DNA of 64,000 nt, from NCBI RefSeq assembly GCF_000208865.1, contig NC_018396.1, positions 868,001 through 932,000 of the forward strand, in the 5' to 3' direction. Source of the DNA: Neospora caninum Liverpool. Its lineage: Eukaryota; Apicomplexa; Conoidasida; Eucoccidiorida; Sarcocystidae. A model generated the notes under the pieces. The model did not search any database. It was not told the origin of the DNA and saw only the letters and a program-made list of their open reading frames with translations. Positions 11,275-23,905 of the stretch are shown piece after piece. Each line of letters opens with the position of its first letter. Position 1 is the first letter of the stretch. The translations under genes and the position numbers were made by a program.

Positions 11275-14200
11275 CTACGGGGCAGCGCTCTCTGCTCTTT
11301 CGAGCATCTTGAAGGTTTGTCTGGTGGATTTGAGGAATTCTTGAAGAGCCGAAAGTCTGCGGTCGATTTCCGAGTACGCGTTGCGCCCACTCTCCGTTTC
11401 GGTGCGCTTGTCAGGAAACCGAACGAATCCCCCTTTCCTGTCTCCGTTGGGGTCCCATCCGTCGCCCGCACCGAGCTGCTCAGACGCCGGCTCCTGCGGG
11501 AAAAGATGTGCCTCTTTTTGGAGCCTCTGCACTCCGCGGTTGTCTTCATTTTCTCCGGGATGCAAACCCCCTCGACCTAGAGCGACGAGCCTGGTCGCCG
11601 ATCGGTGCACTGGCACTCTTTCGTCCATGTCTTCTCTTTCTCTCTCAGGAGTCTCCTTCCTGCTCAGCTGAAATCCCCGAACAGACCCCGCACCGTCCGG
11701 TGACCCGTCGCGCCTGCCGCCATCGACCCGAAGGTGCGGCAGGGACGCTTTCCCCACACCGCCAGGGTGGGGCGCCAGAGCCGCAGGACCTTCAAACAGG
11801 CCTGAAGGCCCTTCTGGCTCCTCTCTAAAAGCGGGCCCCATAAGTGTCGCCGACCCCACAAGTGCCTCCAGCCCCCCAAGCGCACCCCCCGCAGGCGCGG
11901 CCCCCCCCTGGATGGCTTGGCGGGCGTGGAGCCGCATTTCCGAGCCCGCGATCGAGTCACCCTGAGAGGGACTGCAGCCATCGTGACCGGGGTAACTTGC
12001 AGATTGCTCGGAGGACGGCTCCTGAGACTCGAAAGAGAGCTCGCGGCGGGGCTCCCGCGGGTTTGGCAGGATCCTACCCCCGTCCCCACAAGGGGGGCCT
12101 GCCTCGCATTCCTGTCTGCGCTGACAGCAGCTTGCGTGCTCGGGAAGTACACTCAAAACCTTCCTGTCTACAACGGCCTCCCCCCCACCCTCGAGAGGCA
12201 GTGAAGCGCCAGCGGGCCTGTGTGGCTCTTCCAACTCTTTTTCCGGAGCATTCCGGAGAAGTTGCTTCAGCGCCTCGACAGGAATCATAACGTAGGAACT
12301 GTCGCCGCCTCGGCTGTCTCCTTTCGCTGTCCGCGATAACCCAGGGGCAGTTGGGGGCTGGTGGGGCGCGTGGAGAGACTCAACACCTCCAGAGGGTTCC
12401 CTTCGTGGAGGAAGAAGTCCTCGACTGGAAGCAGAAAACCCCTCGTCTTCGTCTGAGTAGGTCGCGACGGGGGAAGGAAGGGTGTCTCTGGACGCGCCCC
12501 TCGGGCGGGCCCAAGAGGAGACACCTCGGGACGAGGCGACAGAGCAAGCGGACTCCTGCAGAGAAGAACGGATACGCCTGGGCGGAGACAGAGCAAGGAA
12601 GAGAAATCACGAGAGACAAAGACAGGAAAGCACAACCTGTCAAACCCAGTGCAGATTCAAGGAGCGACCTCTGTCGCTTCGGACGGGGAAAAACAAATTC
12701 CTACACTTTCTTTCAACAAATAAAACGCTGCTCAATCTAATCAGGAAGACGAGTCTGGAATGGAATGCATATCGCTTCCACAATTTGTTCCAGGACGCCT
12801 GGATTCAGACTACTTTATGCAAATACCCTGGCATGGATGAATACTGTACATTAGGAGAGAGAGGTAGACTTCGCGGCGAGCTCGCCATCTCTCCATCCTC
12901 CCGCTCTACGGACACCGGCCAAGCCGGAGGAAAAAGCTGCCGTTTGTGATGCTGGGGAAAGAGAATCAGACGCACTGGCTGCAGAGAACTGCTTTGCATG
13001 CATTTCTCACCGGCCCTGAAAGCCTCCCGCGGCTCCACTCGCCTCCAATTCGACGCCCCTCAGAAGTTGCCGGCGGCTGCCCGTCATCGAATCACCGAAG
13101 CGACCCCGAGAACTGTCTCTGTCTCCCCACACTCGGGAAGGAGACATAGGGACGGTTTGGCCTCCGCGAGGGCAAGTGGCAGGCCTGAAACCGAGACAAA
13201 GAGAAGAGAAAGAGAAGAGAAAGAGAAGAGAAAGACAGAGCGAAGAAACGTGGTATACACCCGAGAGTCCAGAGATAACGAAGACGGGACACGACGGAAG
13301 GCCGCGGGAGCCCACAGGGAGCGACGGAGGAGAAAAGGACAGAGAGGGAGACAGCACAGAAAAAAAAGAAAGAAACGACAGTACGATAAAGAAGAGATGG
13401 GACAGAAGAGAGAGGATTGCGAAAAGAGGAACTTGAGAGAACAGAGAAGGAACAGAACGGAAACAGTACCGAGAAGAGACTTAGATGTATTCTCGCCGTT
13501 TTCACGGGGCATCCCTCTGTGCTCGCGCGACTCTCGGGAAACGCTATCTTCGCATATGAGCATCTATCTTGTCCTTGCTGTCCAAATGCGTTTCATCGCA
13601 GATCGTGAACTCCTACAGATGGGTACAGACAATGCCAAATTCACAAGGACTCGTGGTCTCTCTGCGGGCGTGCAATTGCCACGGAAGGCCCCTTTTCCAT
13701 TCCTCTGCAAAAGCGCATCTTCCTACCGAGACAGAGACGAAAAATAGTGCACAGGCGAAGGACAGCGAACGGCCGCTCGCAGGGCAGGCGCGCCACGCGG
13801 AGGGCCTTCGCGAGAGGAGACAGAAGAGACAGCAGAGAAGGCAGGCCGCGGAGAGGAGGCGCGGAGCGACGAGCTCGGCGAGTGCCGGTCAGCGGAAGCA
13901 AGACGCATAGAGGCCGATCGGCTTAGCGGCGGGCGACTCGCCAGTCTACGGAGACAGCAAAAACAGAGACAGGACCATTACGGAGACGAAAAAGAGAAGG
14001 AAGGCGAAAGCGACAGAGATGCCCCCTCGAGGCCCGTGGTCGCAGCCAAGCCAAGCGACGCTTCAAGAAATGGACCGACTCCTGTTTTCTAGGAAGCGAA
14101 AAAAGAAGCCGTCTTCCAGGGAACCGTTTAGTGTATATGAGTCCATGCATGCAAATACATCTTTTTTTATGTTCACATATTTATATATATATATACACGT

Positions 14201-17200
14201 ACAGAAATATTGATCTGCGTTGGCGTCTTTGTTAGTTTTTCTTGTATCGTTTGCGGCGGTTGCTGCCTCACCTGCTAGACATTCCCCGAGATGCTCCATC
14301 GTCAACAGAAGCGGACCAACTGCTCGCTCTTTCTCTACCTCCGCATCGTGTGCCGCTGTTCGCCAAACTGGCGCTTCCTGCACTTCTTCTTCTTTCTCGT
14401 CCGCGATTCGGAAATGCTGGAGACTCGTCAACGGGAACAGGCACCAGAGCGCCGCCGCCTCGTCGAACATATCGGACTGCTACGCCGGGTGTACGTACAC
14501 CTGCAGCGCTACTCGCAGAGAAACCCGGAGAGCGAGAAAGGAAAGAAAGCGGAGACATGCGACCGCGAACTGCGTCAAGGCGGCCAGGAGAGAGAGCTTG
14601 TTGATTGTATCGGATGCCTGAGTCTGATGGAGCCCGACTAGCGGTGACCGAGCCAGGAACCCGCCGCAGGAGACGGCTAGCCGCCGCTTTCGGGCCTGGG
14701 GCGGAGACATCCGGCGCAGCCGCCGCGCTCCCCAGGCGAGACGAACTCGCCGAGGAGACACGCGGCGAAACAAGGGGCAACCGCGGCACCGACTGCGGAA
14801 GCAGCGAGGAAGCACTTGGAGAACGGAAGGGTCTGCAGAAGAAGAGAACCGAGACAAATGAATTAGATGAAAGGCGAAACAGCGGGCGAGCATATTGAGC
14901 AACGAAGCGAGAAAACGGGAAAGACAGGACACGCGCAGGAAGCAGGGGACACGTGGCGGGCTAGAGACAAAACAAAGAGAAGACGAACGAACTGGAGAAA
15001 GACCAGAAAGAGCATAGACAAACTGGCGACAGAAAACAACAGACAAAGAGGCAAAAGAACGGCGAGGCTGAGGACGAAAAACGAGAGACAAGGGCGACCG
15101 GCACCACGAGAACCAGATCGACGCAAAATCCGCAAAGGACGGAAGACAGAGAGAAAGGGGCAGAGAGAGGAGCGGTCCGCAAGCGTAAAAGAAACTGTCG
15201 AGGACGGTGGAGGCCATGTTACGCCCTGTGATTTCGTCGGATGCCGCCGGAGCGTTTGTGGGTTTCTCGAAAACGGGGGTCTGGGCGTGCGATGCTTTTT
15301 CGCCTACCGAACGGTGGTTAGCCTGAGTGTTGCTTCTAGCTCGCGAACCTGAAAAAGCAAGGCGAGAAAGGCGCTTCTCGAGAAGTGGAAGCGGTTCCAA
15401 CCTCGACTGCTTAAGACAGCTAAAAGCGTTGGATGTCAACGTCCCATGACACTGAGATTATTGCACATCGACAGCCACACGGCAGGGCTTCTGAACGACT
15501 GGGAAAGCTACCGCCAGTGGAGCCGCAAACGCGCAGGAAATTGGGGGCATTCTCTGGCGAGAATTTTATGAACGTGGTAATCCAGGCGTCTGCCCACCTG
15601 CGCGCTGAGCCGCGACAGAGGGGGACAACAGCGAAAACAAGCAGGAAAAGAACAGGAACAGAAAGAAGGAAAAGAGAAAATACCGGCACAAGAGTTTAAA
15701 GAAGATGGAGGGATACGAGCGTAAAGAGCAGAGGGAGGAGGAGATAATAGCGAGACGAGAGAGAACGAAAAGACAGATGGATACACCGAAAAAAGAGAGA
15801 CGTCAGAGAAAACAAATAGAGACAGCGAGAGACACGAGAGGAGAGGTTCGCATTCCTCACCGACGCAAACGTACTCGGTTTCTCAGAGCGTTTTCCGTTC
15901 GTCGCGCCTTCTCGAGTTCGGCCTTCAGGCGCGCTGTCTCTCTCTCCCGGAGGTGTCTCTCTGTGTCGAGCTGCCGCGCCGTCACATGCAGTTCTCGCTG
16001 CAGACCAGACCACGGAAAGAGGAAAGAAATGCCGTGAAACCGGAGAAGAGCAAACCAGCGGAAGCGACCGGCAGCGACCGCGGCGGTTCCTTTGTCTTTC
16101 CTTCAGAGCGCGAAGAAGAGAAGGCGGAACGCGGGCACGCGAAAACGGAGTAACGCCTCTCACCAGGCTAGGTTCGGCGCGGAGTGAAAAAATCTCGCCA
16201 CATACGGCACAAGCAGGAGAGGAATCACAGAAGAGAGCCAAGACACAAACGATGCGTCGGTTGTCTCTGGCTCCATTTCGCTCTGTCTTAGACTCGTTTT
16301 CGCCCCCGTATTCGCCTTGGTTTGGCGAGATGATCATGCCTCACCTCGACTTGCTCCAATCGCGCAGCGAGGAGTCGGGCGTTCAGAGCCCCGTCGCCGT
16401 GCTCCACGCCCTGGCATCCCGCCAGCGAATCGCGGCTTCCGTCCTGCAGGAACAGACGGCCAGGAGAAGAGTGAAAACTTGGAAAGCCACCGCGCGAACG
16501 CCCGCGCTGGAATGTATGTCCAGTCGTGCACGGTCGCCCCCGTGCTGAGCCAGGGCGAGAGCTGTGACAACTGACCACAAGGCGAGGTCGAGAACACCCA
16601 AACGCGATACAGTGGACAGAGTCCCCCATACACATCGCTGTTCCCACACAGTTAAGAAACCATATATACACATATATATCAATGTAAAGGCACACACATA
16701 CACTCACAGATAGCCATTATATATATATATGTATATATTATCCGTTGTGTTTGGATGTGATTGTATGGCTGTTTCTCCGTGGCACAACAGCGTTTTTAAT
16801 GTTCACCTACACGTCTTGCGAGGAGAGGTCTGGGGGGTTCGCAATCGTGTGAGTTTTCGTTTGCGAGGTCGCGTCTTTTCGCCCTGGCGTCCGTCGTCTC
16901 GGCGCGATTCCCGAGCGACGGCCGACGGGCTGTCTCTCGCCTGGCGACGGCGCAGCTCGCCGGACTTCTCGGAGACAGCGAAGCGGCGGGTTTTGCCGAG
17001 GAGACAGAACGCGCAGAAGACAGCTCAACGGCAGCCACCGGCACGGGGCCTAGGCGAGGAATGGAGCCATCCGAGGAAGCGCAGGAGCGCTGCGAAGCGC
17101 AAGCGTCTGCGGCGTCGATATGGGTCAGCCTGCTTCGCGGTGTGGTAGGCTTCGTTTCGGACAGCGCCAGAGAACGCGGCGGATGTGAAAGGTGTTTGCT

Positions 17201-19143
17201 CGACGAGGCTGTCTGGGGGGGTGACGCCAAGCAGGGTGTCGGCGCCTCTGTGACACGCGCGCCTTCTCGGCCTTTCGCTGCAGTCTCAGACGTCTCCTCT
17301 CGCGTCTCGCTCTGTCTGTGCAGCGCCAGAGGATAGTGCACTCTTCTCGAGCCAGCGCTGTGGGTGAGAATCAGGAAGTGTTTGTCTTCCGAGGAAGCCG
17401 GCGACGAGGGCTTCTCCCCCCCAGCAGAGCGCCGCAGAGCCTCCAAGTCGGTCACGCTGAAACGCGACACAACGGTAAAAGAATGACGAAATCTGAATCG
17501 ATCCAGCCAACCAAACGACGGGGAAAAAGGGGTACATGTGGGCCCAGAAACACACCGGCAACCCGAGAAAAAGCGTCTCGCGAGACGTACCGGCATCTGC
17601 AAAAAACACATGTACGTGTGGATCCTGTATTTTAGGTATCTATCATTCACCACACCTCAGTTGATGTCAATCTTTTAATATATGCACAGTTATATAAACA
17701 CATGCATATATATGTATTTACATATATATACATACATATATATGCAGAAAGACCCCCCCGTTTTGCGCCACGGCATATATCGAGGGTCATAACACTACAC
17801 GTCGAGACCGTTCTGTTCGGCTGCTGTCGGTTTTTTTTCTCGCGTCGCCTTCGCTCACTCCCACAGGTTGAGGGTCACATCCTCGTCTTCGCCGTCGCGG
17901 CTCTTCTCGATTGCTTCGCCCGCACGTCGCCGAACGGCCCTGAGGAGGAGTTCCCAGAACGCGTCCACGGAGGCGAAGCGGCCGGTCCTTCTGGTCATTT
18001 CTTCGATGAAAGAATGCGGAAAACGACCGGCGTAGAGGGCGCCCGACGACTCGTGACGCGCCGAGACAGACAGGAAGCATCGAGAAGGAGGGAGCGCAGG
18101 TGAAGGCGGCGAAGAGAGTTGGCAAGAAAGGAGGTAGTCGCACTGTGCGCACAGGAGGGAAAATGGAGAGGCCCAAGCGATGACAGAGAACAACAGACAG
18201 AACCAGTCGCGTGTGCGCGAAGTGGAACAGAGCGGGGGAGGAAGCACTCAAGTGGGTGTGCAAGAAGGAAAAGGCGATTCCGATGCGCCTTCGTGTCACG
18301 TGCGGACGTGCAAACGGCCAGCTTTGTTCATGGACCCGAGAGAGCCCCCCGCGTTAACATGAGTGGCAGGAAGCGTCTAGCGTCAGTCGTTATCTGATTG
18401 GTGTTGCAGGCCCTGGGCACTTAATGAAAAACAGAGGCTGACTGTTCCTTAAACACCCAATCCATCATCGTTGAAATACCAAAAGGCAGACATAGGAATC
18501 CACACGAATCTCGCAACAACGGGCCGTGGAGTGTGACAAGAGCCAGATCGCAGGCAATGCGTTTTACAAACTGTGTCCGGCGTCTCCGGCCAGGGTCTAC
18601 CTCTTCCACTCCGGTCAGGCAGTTAAACTCTGGAAAACGAGCGCCAAGCTTCACCGAGGCCGGAAACGAACACAGCGAGAGGGAACCGTGGAAGAAAAAG
18701 GAGAAAATAGAAGAAGGGGAGAGAAGGAAAGGAGGGAAGGAAAGGAGATAAGGAAACGAGAGAAGGAAAAAATAAGAGAACGAGGGTGCATCAGTAGAAC
18801 CCGTAATGTGGACAGTGACAGAAAATTTGGAACGTGGTGTGCCGTTGCGTCTGCTAGCGCGTGTTGTGTGTCTGTGGTCTCCTTTCGTATTGCCTTCTCG
18901 AGTTACCTGTCTGAGAAACAGTCGCGCAGAAACGCGCAAGGGCGCTTCCCTGACGAACGGCAGCGACCGCTGTGCCTCCCCGTCCATCTTTCCCTGTCTC
19001 TCTTTCTGAAAGCGTCTCTGCTTCGACGCGGAGACATCTGCGCCTTGCTCCTCTTCTCCAGAGGAGAGCGACGAAGAGCGAGAAGAGAGAGAAGAGGCAC
19101 ACGCAGCGCCCACCTGCACACTGCGGGGCGAAATCTGGGTCAT
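11275..19143 (-). CDS. CCDC61: CCDC61/VFL3-type centriole/basal-body coiled-coil protein
   Basis: Nine exons read on the minus strand: 18801-19143, 18601-18629, 17859-18049, 16811-17456, 16345-16443, 15875-15997, 15308-15348, 14272-14832 and 11275-12577. Phases agree at every junction and give 1111 residues ending in TAG. Family evidence comes in order. The N-terminal beta-head is SKFSVTVHIT..FNCLTGVEE, FIEEMTRRTGRF, DVTLNLWDVTDLEALR, then KHFLILTHSAGSRRVHYPL, matching the XRCC4/SAS-6-like head of CCDC61. A coiled coil follows (RELHVTARQLDTE...VRELEATLRL), then a long Ser/Arg-rich region, and finally SEIDRRLSALQEFL, matching the conserved CCDC61 C-terminus. CCDC61/VFL3 acts at centrioles and basal bodies (microtubule anchoring, basal-body orientation). 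The start was taken at ATG 19143; an in-frame ATG at 18987 is an alternative. The 1.7-kb intron 14271-12578 could hide another exon. Confidence 0.8.
14488..14501. repeat. Perfect 14-bp palindrome GGTGTACGTACACC
   Basis: A perfect inverted repeat inside the 14272-14832 exon of the CCDC61-type gene. The identical 14-mer occurs at 2029-2042 in an intron of the RND-like gene. Confidence 0.9.
16705..16741. repeat. TATA-rich tract inside CCDC61 intron
   Basis: An AT-rich run of TATATA with short interruptions lies within the intron between the 16811-17456 and 16345-16443 exons. Confidence 0.7.
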
Positions 19144-19924
19144 CGCCGTGGGTTGCAAACCTCCCCCCCCCCCGCCAAAAGGGCTTTTTCTGTGGAAACG
19201 AAATACCGGCGTGGCAATAAAAACGCGCATGCGGGGCTGACGAAGCAAACTCGACCTGACGCGGAACGAGAGGAGGGGAAGGGAACAGGAAAACGCTGAA
19301 GCGGAAGAGAAAAGGAGAGGAGAGCGAGGAGCCCGAAAAACACCAGGAGGGAGGGGGGCGGCGCAGTTTGCGAAAAAGGGCCGCAACGACAGGGCGGGGA
19401 GAGAGCAGAGACAGACGCCGAAGAAACGGAGGGAAGCAGTGGAGATCGACAGGCGAGGGGGGGTGAAGGGGGAGTCGACACGGAGAGACGAACGAGGCGA
19501 AGCGCCCGCTAGAAACGAAGGCCTTGAGGACGGGTGTCGCCCACTCATCGATGGAGAAGTCGGGGGAGACAGCCCGACGTGCGAAAAAACCGTCCTGGGA
19601 GCGTTCGTGTGTGTGGACGGCGAAGAGACACAAGCGCGCGGGCCTCTTCTGCGAGAGAGAGGACGGAGGCGAGATTTTGGGAGAGGTTCGAGAAAGCAGG
19701 CAAAGACGGCGAGAGAGAGGACAACCAGGAGTCTGAGAGGCACAGGATCGCTTTGTCAAACAGCTTCGAGAAGCGAGGTTGGAAGAGTCACGAGGTAGGC
19801 TCGCTCGTTCTTCCCCATTTTCCGTCGAGAAAACAACTGAGGGAAAGAGCCCCTTTCGCTCTCAACAGAGCACCTGGAACGCGACAAAACAGAACAGACA
19901 AGAGAGAGAGGAGATAAAGACGGC

Positions 19925-20160
19925 GAGAGATAGAGCAAGTGATAGAGCGAGATAGAGAGAGCGATAGAGAGAGATAGGGCGAGATAGAGAGAGCGATAGA
20001 GGGAGATAGAGAGAGCGATACAGGGAGATAGAGAGAGCGAGATAGAGAGAGGCGATAGAGCGAGATAAAGAGAGCGAGATGGAGAGAGGCGATAGAGCGA
20101 GCGATAGAGAGAGCGAGATAGAGAGAGGCGATAGGGCGAGCGATAGAGAGAGCGAGATAT
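19925..20160. repeat. Degenerate GATAGAGA/GCGATAGA tandem array
   Basis: About 235 bases of tandem GATAGAGA, GCGATAGA and GCGAGATAGA units with small variations and no base-perfect period. On the other strand it reads as a TCTCTATC-type tract. Probably a microsatellite-derived array about 0.8 kb upstream of the CCDC61-type start. Confidence 0.85.
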
Positions 20161-22442
20161 GGAAGGACAGACAGTGACGGATATTTCGATACGGAGTCTG
20201 TCACCTTGAGGCGTAGAAGATTTTTACGTAGCACGGTAGGGCGGTTTCGGAATGGAAGGAAAGATACGTATGTATGAGTATCTAACGAGAAGGAAAGACA
20301 GCGAGACAGGGGAGAGCGGTGTGAAAGAAGAAACGTGAATGGTAGTTTAGAATCGGAAGCGATATAGCACATGCACCCACGTTTTCCTGTCACAAGACAC
20401 CTGGAGAGAAGGGTGGGCGTACTCGCAGCCGGCGGTTTCTCGCGCGTATCTTCCTTCCTCGCCTCCGTCTTTCCCGCGACAGAAACACGAGCAAGTTGAG
20501 ACAAAGAACAAACAACAGCAAGAGTTTCAGGCTTTTACGAGAGAAAAAAGGGGAACCCGAGGAACCCCCATCAGTGCCGAAAGATAACCCCCAGCGGAGA
20601 TACGGATGTGTTTTTTCTCAGCATGCAGCACGCGCGTGAGCACAAGACAGCTCGTTTGTCGAAGAAACGTGTAGCTCTTCCTCGCGGGATCTTTCAGGCG
20701 GCACTTCTTCACTCCGTGAGGGAAACGTGACAATGAGGGGTCAATCTTCATTCTTCTCTTTGGTCGAATCCACCGGAGAGATTGCAGAATGGAAGAACGA
20801 ATAGGCCGGTGAGAAGAATAGAATATGCGCGTGCAAGCTGCCTCACCACCCGTGCGCACCGAGTGCCTGTCTCCAGGAAGTCCTCGAGCTTTAGATTCTA
20901 CACTTTCCCTCTCAAACAGGATTCTTCAACTCCTCTGCCGGTCTGAAGCGCCCTCTGTATATTCACCCTTCTTCATCATCGCCGCAGCATATACATATGT
21001 ATATATCTTTGAGACTATATTTTATTTTCTTGCGGTTCTTTGTCTCCTTTAGACCAACTGTGATAGGTCCAATTCCCTTTCTCAGTTATGGTGCAGAGAG
21101 CGACTCGCAGCAGGGTAGTGCTCGGCCCCGCGCATACAGACGAAAACACACTCGTCCACACAGGCTCCGACAGTCTGTTCTTTTCCTTTTGAACACAGTT
21201 GCCTCTATGGATCTTTGGAAGCAAAACGGCAGGATAACCTCGGACAGTGAAGGGTTCTCTCCTCAAAACATAAAACCGTTGTATATTTTACTCTCTGCGA
21301 GGAGGGAGACCCTAAATCCTCCTATGTGGCAACTTTCCGACCTAAAAGACCTCGCACTTGCTCTTACTCGCATTAATATATACACGCACAGACATACAAA
21401 CACAAATCAAGCTCAAGCAGCATACATATCCATGCGCCCTTCCCTCCTTATCTATCTATGTATATAGACATTAATCTACGCATATGTATGTAGACACACG
21501 TCCTATCGAGAGAGAGAACGACGGGCCAGGGCTGTGTAGAGTTTCGAGACGATCAGATTTATTTTTTTTACAGCCTCTGTAAAAACAAAACGCAAGACAA
21601 ATTCCTCTTTCACTTTGTTCACCTTGCTTTTCGTTGTGTAGAATGGGCCACGGCTTGGCGGCGAGGGAGGAAACTCATGTCTCGTCTTCGGAGGGCCGTA
21701 GAGGCGAGACGAGATTCATGGAGACAGACAATACCTGACTGAAGGCAGGGCTACAGGGGCAACCGTTCGTTTTCGATTTTTTTAGCCTGTGTCATTGCAT
21801 GTTTTCTCACACCCACTGTGACCTCTAGTGTCTGGCTGTTAGGTGTACATACAAGACAGGCTTTCCAGTGCTGGAGACCCTTTCAGAGACAAATTACTTT
21901 TCGGTAACACATCCCCACGAGCCTTCTCCTTGCCGTGCATCTCTTCCCACGCTGGTCTTCCTCTGTTATATGCCTCCGTCCGAAACGGGACAGTCTCCTT
22001 CAGAGAATGCCTTGTGCGTATGTACAGACGGCGTGTCTCGATGTATATGCGGCTAGCTTTGTCTCCGGTGTACAGCACCCCTAAGAATAAAGAGTCAGGT
22101 TGAAGCATTTCGAACAGATTGACACCTGATAAAATCCACGTCAGAGCTCATCTGCACGCGCGACTGTTCTAAGTATCCTTTCTTTTTCTTCGATTTTCGT
22201 CTCCATGCGTCGGGCACAGTTTGCCTGCTTCGTGTGTGGTTGTAACGTAAATGGAGCTTCCAGAGAGAGGCAACAAAACGTGGTCAAAGCAGGAACTCGA
22301 CGCACTATCCGCTCTCGAGTGAGAATAGCTTTATGTGCATGCAACCGTACGCCCAAAATTATGCATACTAAATGCATCTCTCTTTCCGCCTTACATTCTC
22401 TTCCAGCTCTTCACTTCACTTTTCTTCTCACGCCTAGCTGCC

Positions 22443-22465
22443 TATATATATATATATATATATAT
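22443..22465. repeat. (TA)n microsatellite
   Basis: Alternating T and A for about 23 bases, followed by further AT-rich sequence with TATATG elements up to about 22560. Confidence 0.9.
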
Positions 22466-22586
22466 GCACGCATCGATGGATATATATAATAGTATATGCA
22501 TAGATACAAAAAAGTGTATATATGCCTATATATATTACAAGTATATATCCAATATATGTGTCAGTGCCATGCATAGATGTGGATGA

Positions 22587-23552
22587 CTACAACAGACCGG
22601 GCGTGGTAGAGTTTAACCGTTTCTCTGGAAAAGAGGAGAGACGAAAGGTTTCCAATTGATTGAGAGAAGTTTCGAAGAGATCGAAGAGCTTTCCGCACAG
22701 GCAGTGCCACGTGCACGGGAGAACAGTAGAAAGTTGGGATGGAGCCTTGGACGGGAATGTCAGAACCGGAAGGACACACACTAACGCCTCGGGCCTCTGC
22801 ACGCCCGTGAGTAACATTCGGAGCGCGTTGTCTCTGATACGGTCGGCCTTCGCTATCTCCCTCCGCGCCAAACCACCAGGTGTGTACACACTTGACGACA
22901 TGCGGGGGTTTCTTGTTTGCTTTCTAGATTCCGCGGACCCGTTTTGCGAAGCCGAATGCCGCCGAGGAGTCTCTGAGTTTTCGCGTGTCTTCAAATCAGC
23001 TCGACGCTTGGACAGAACCACGAGGAGGATATAATTCGAGAATGCCTCCTCGCCTATCTTCTCTCACTTTTTTCCTTCCTCCCATCTTCCTTCGCGTTTG
23101 CAGTTGGGACACGGAACGCAACTTTTGTTGAGCATCTTCACCATTTCGGCAGTCGGGGCCTGCGGCGCAAACTCGCCCCTTTGTCTCCGGGACCCCACAA
23201 GCGGATCTCCATGGAGCGACCGGAGTAGGAGAGCGCCTCTTCGCTTGAGAAGAAGAGTTGAATCGGCGAGAGGAAGAAGCGGGAACTTGGAAGAGACAGA
23301 GGAAGCAACTGCAGAAGGCGAGAAAAAACGACGCGAATTCGGCCTTTCTTTCTCTCCCCCAGTAGAAGAAGAGGGAGAAAAAGAGGGAGTAGACGTTGGA
23401 GAGGAAGCACGCCTTCGGTGGACGCCTTCGGTTGATTCGACCTTTTCGAGGCGCGCAGTGTCTCCGGATTCGCCTGAGAAGAGGTTTTTCTCTGCTTTCT
23501 TGTGAATGATATGCTGCTGCTTTGTGAGAAGGAGTTTAACTGCGTCGCTCGT
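22587..23552 (-). CDS. Possible minus-strand gene with a CxxC-containing exon
   Basis: A minus-strand frame follows a strong acceptor (TTCTTCTTCCAG, exon start 23552). It reads TSDAVKLLLTKQQHIIHKKA, then a Ser/Pro-rich stretch, then AEMVKMLNKSCVPCPNCK, and reaches a GTGAGA donor at about 23067. The KSCxPCPNC segment resembles the zinc-binding start of RING2 in RBR-type ubiquitin ligases. The partner Cys-rich segment (the usual GCNxMxC) was not found downstream, so I do not name it. A second frame, 22587-23021 on the same strand, could be a terminal exon (AKADRIRDNALRMLLTGVQ ... TTPGLL). The GA-rich tract upstream (CT-rich on this strand) is compatible with an intron. The joining of these exons and the start are unresolved. 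Confidence 0.25.
22880..22891. repeat. Perfect 12-bp palindrome GTGTGTACACAC
   Basis: Member of the GTGTA-NN-TACAC inverted-repeat family seen across the window. Confidence 0.7.
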
Positions 23553-23640
23553 CTGGAAGAAGAAGGAACAGGCAGAACAGTGGAGGGTGAGGAAGCACCG
23601 CCTGCCGAGACCGCCGACTCGACGGGCCGCCATGGTTTGA

Positions 23641-23905
23641 CAGAGGAGAAAAGGATGAGAGAGAAGAGGGAGAAGGAGAACAAGAGGGAGAAGAAGAGAG
23701 CGAAGGAGAAGAATAGGGAGAAGAAGAGAGCCAAGGAGAAGAAGAGGGAGAAAGAGAAGAAGAGAGCGAAGGAGAAGAATAGGGAGAAGAAGAGAGCCAA
23801 GGAGAAGAAGAGGGAGAAAGAGAAGAAGAGGGAGAAAGAGAAGAAGAGGGAGAAAGAGAAGAAGAGGGAGAAAGAGAAGACGAGGGGGAAAAAGGAGAAG
23901 ATGAC
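23641..23905. repeat. GA-rich tandem tract (GAGAAGAAGAGGGAG-like)
   Basis: About 265 bases are almost purely purine on the plus strand, built from repeated GAGAAG and AAGAGGGAGAAAG units. In one plus frame it would encode a Lys/Glu/Arg polymer (KEKKREK). On the minus strand it is an extended pyrimidine tract, fitting an intron of the possible gene at 22.6-23.6 kb. I read it as non-coding. Confidence 0.8.

Noticed and set aside
14480..15439. 319-codon minus ORF with hydrophobic segments
   Set aside because: The real exons here (15308-15348 and 14272-14832) use another frame that keeps phase and the coiled-coil pattern; the hydrophobic runs are CT-rich intron.
18421..19743. 440-codon minus ORF
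   Set aside because: Only the 18801-19143 and 18601-18629 parts are coding (CCDC61-type exons); the rest is CT-rich intron and 5' flank that happens to be open.
23098..23505. Plus-strand frame QLGHGTQLLLSIFTISAVG, resembling a TM9SF/nonaspanin segment
   Set aside because: A good acceptor precedes it, but no other TM9SF segment is present nearby and the frame is the complement of the better-supported minus exon.
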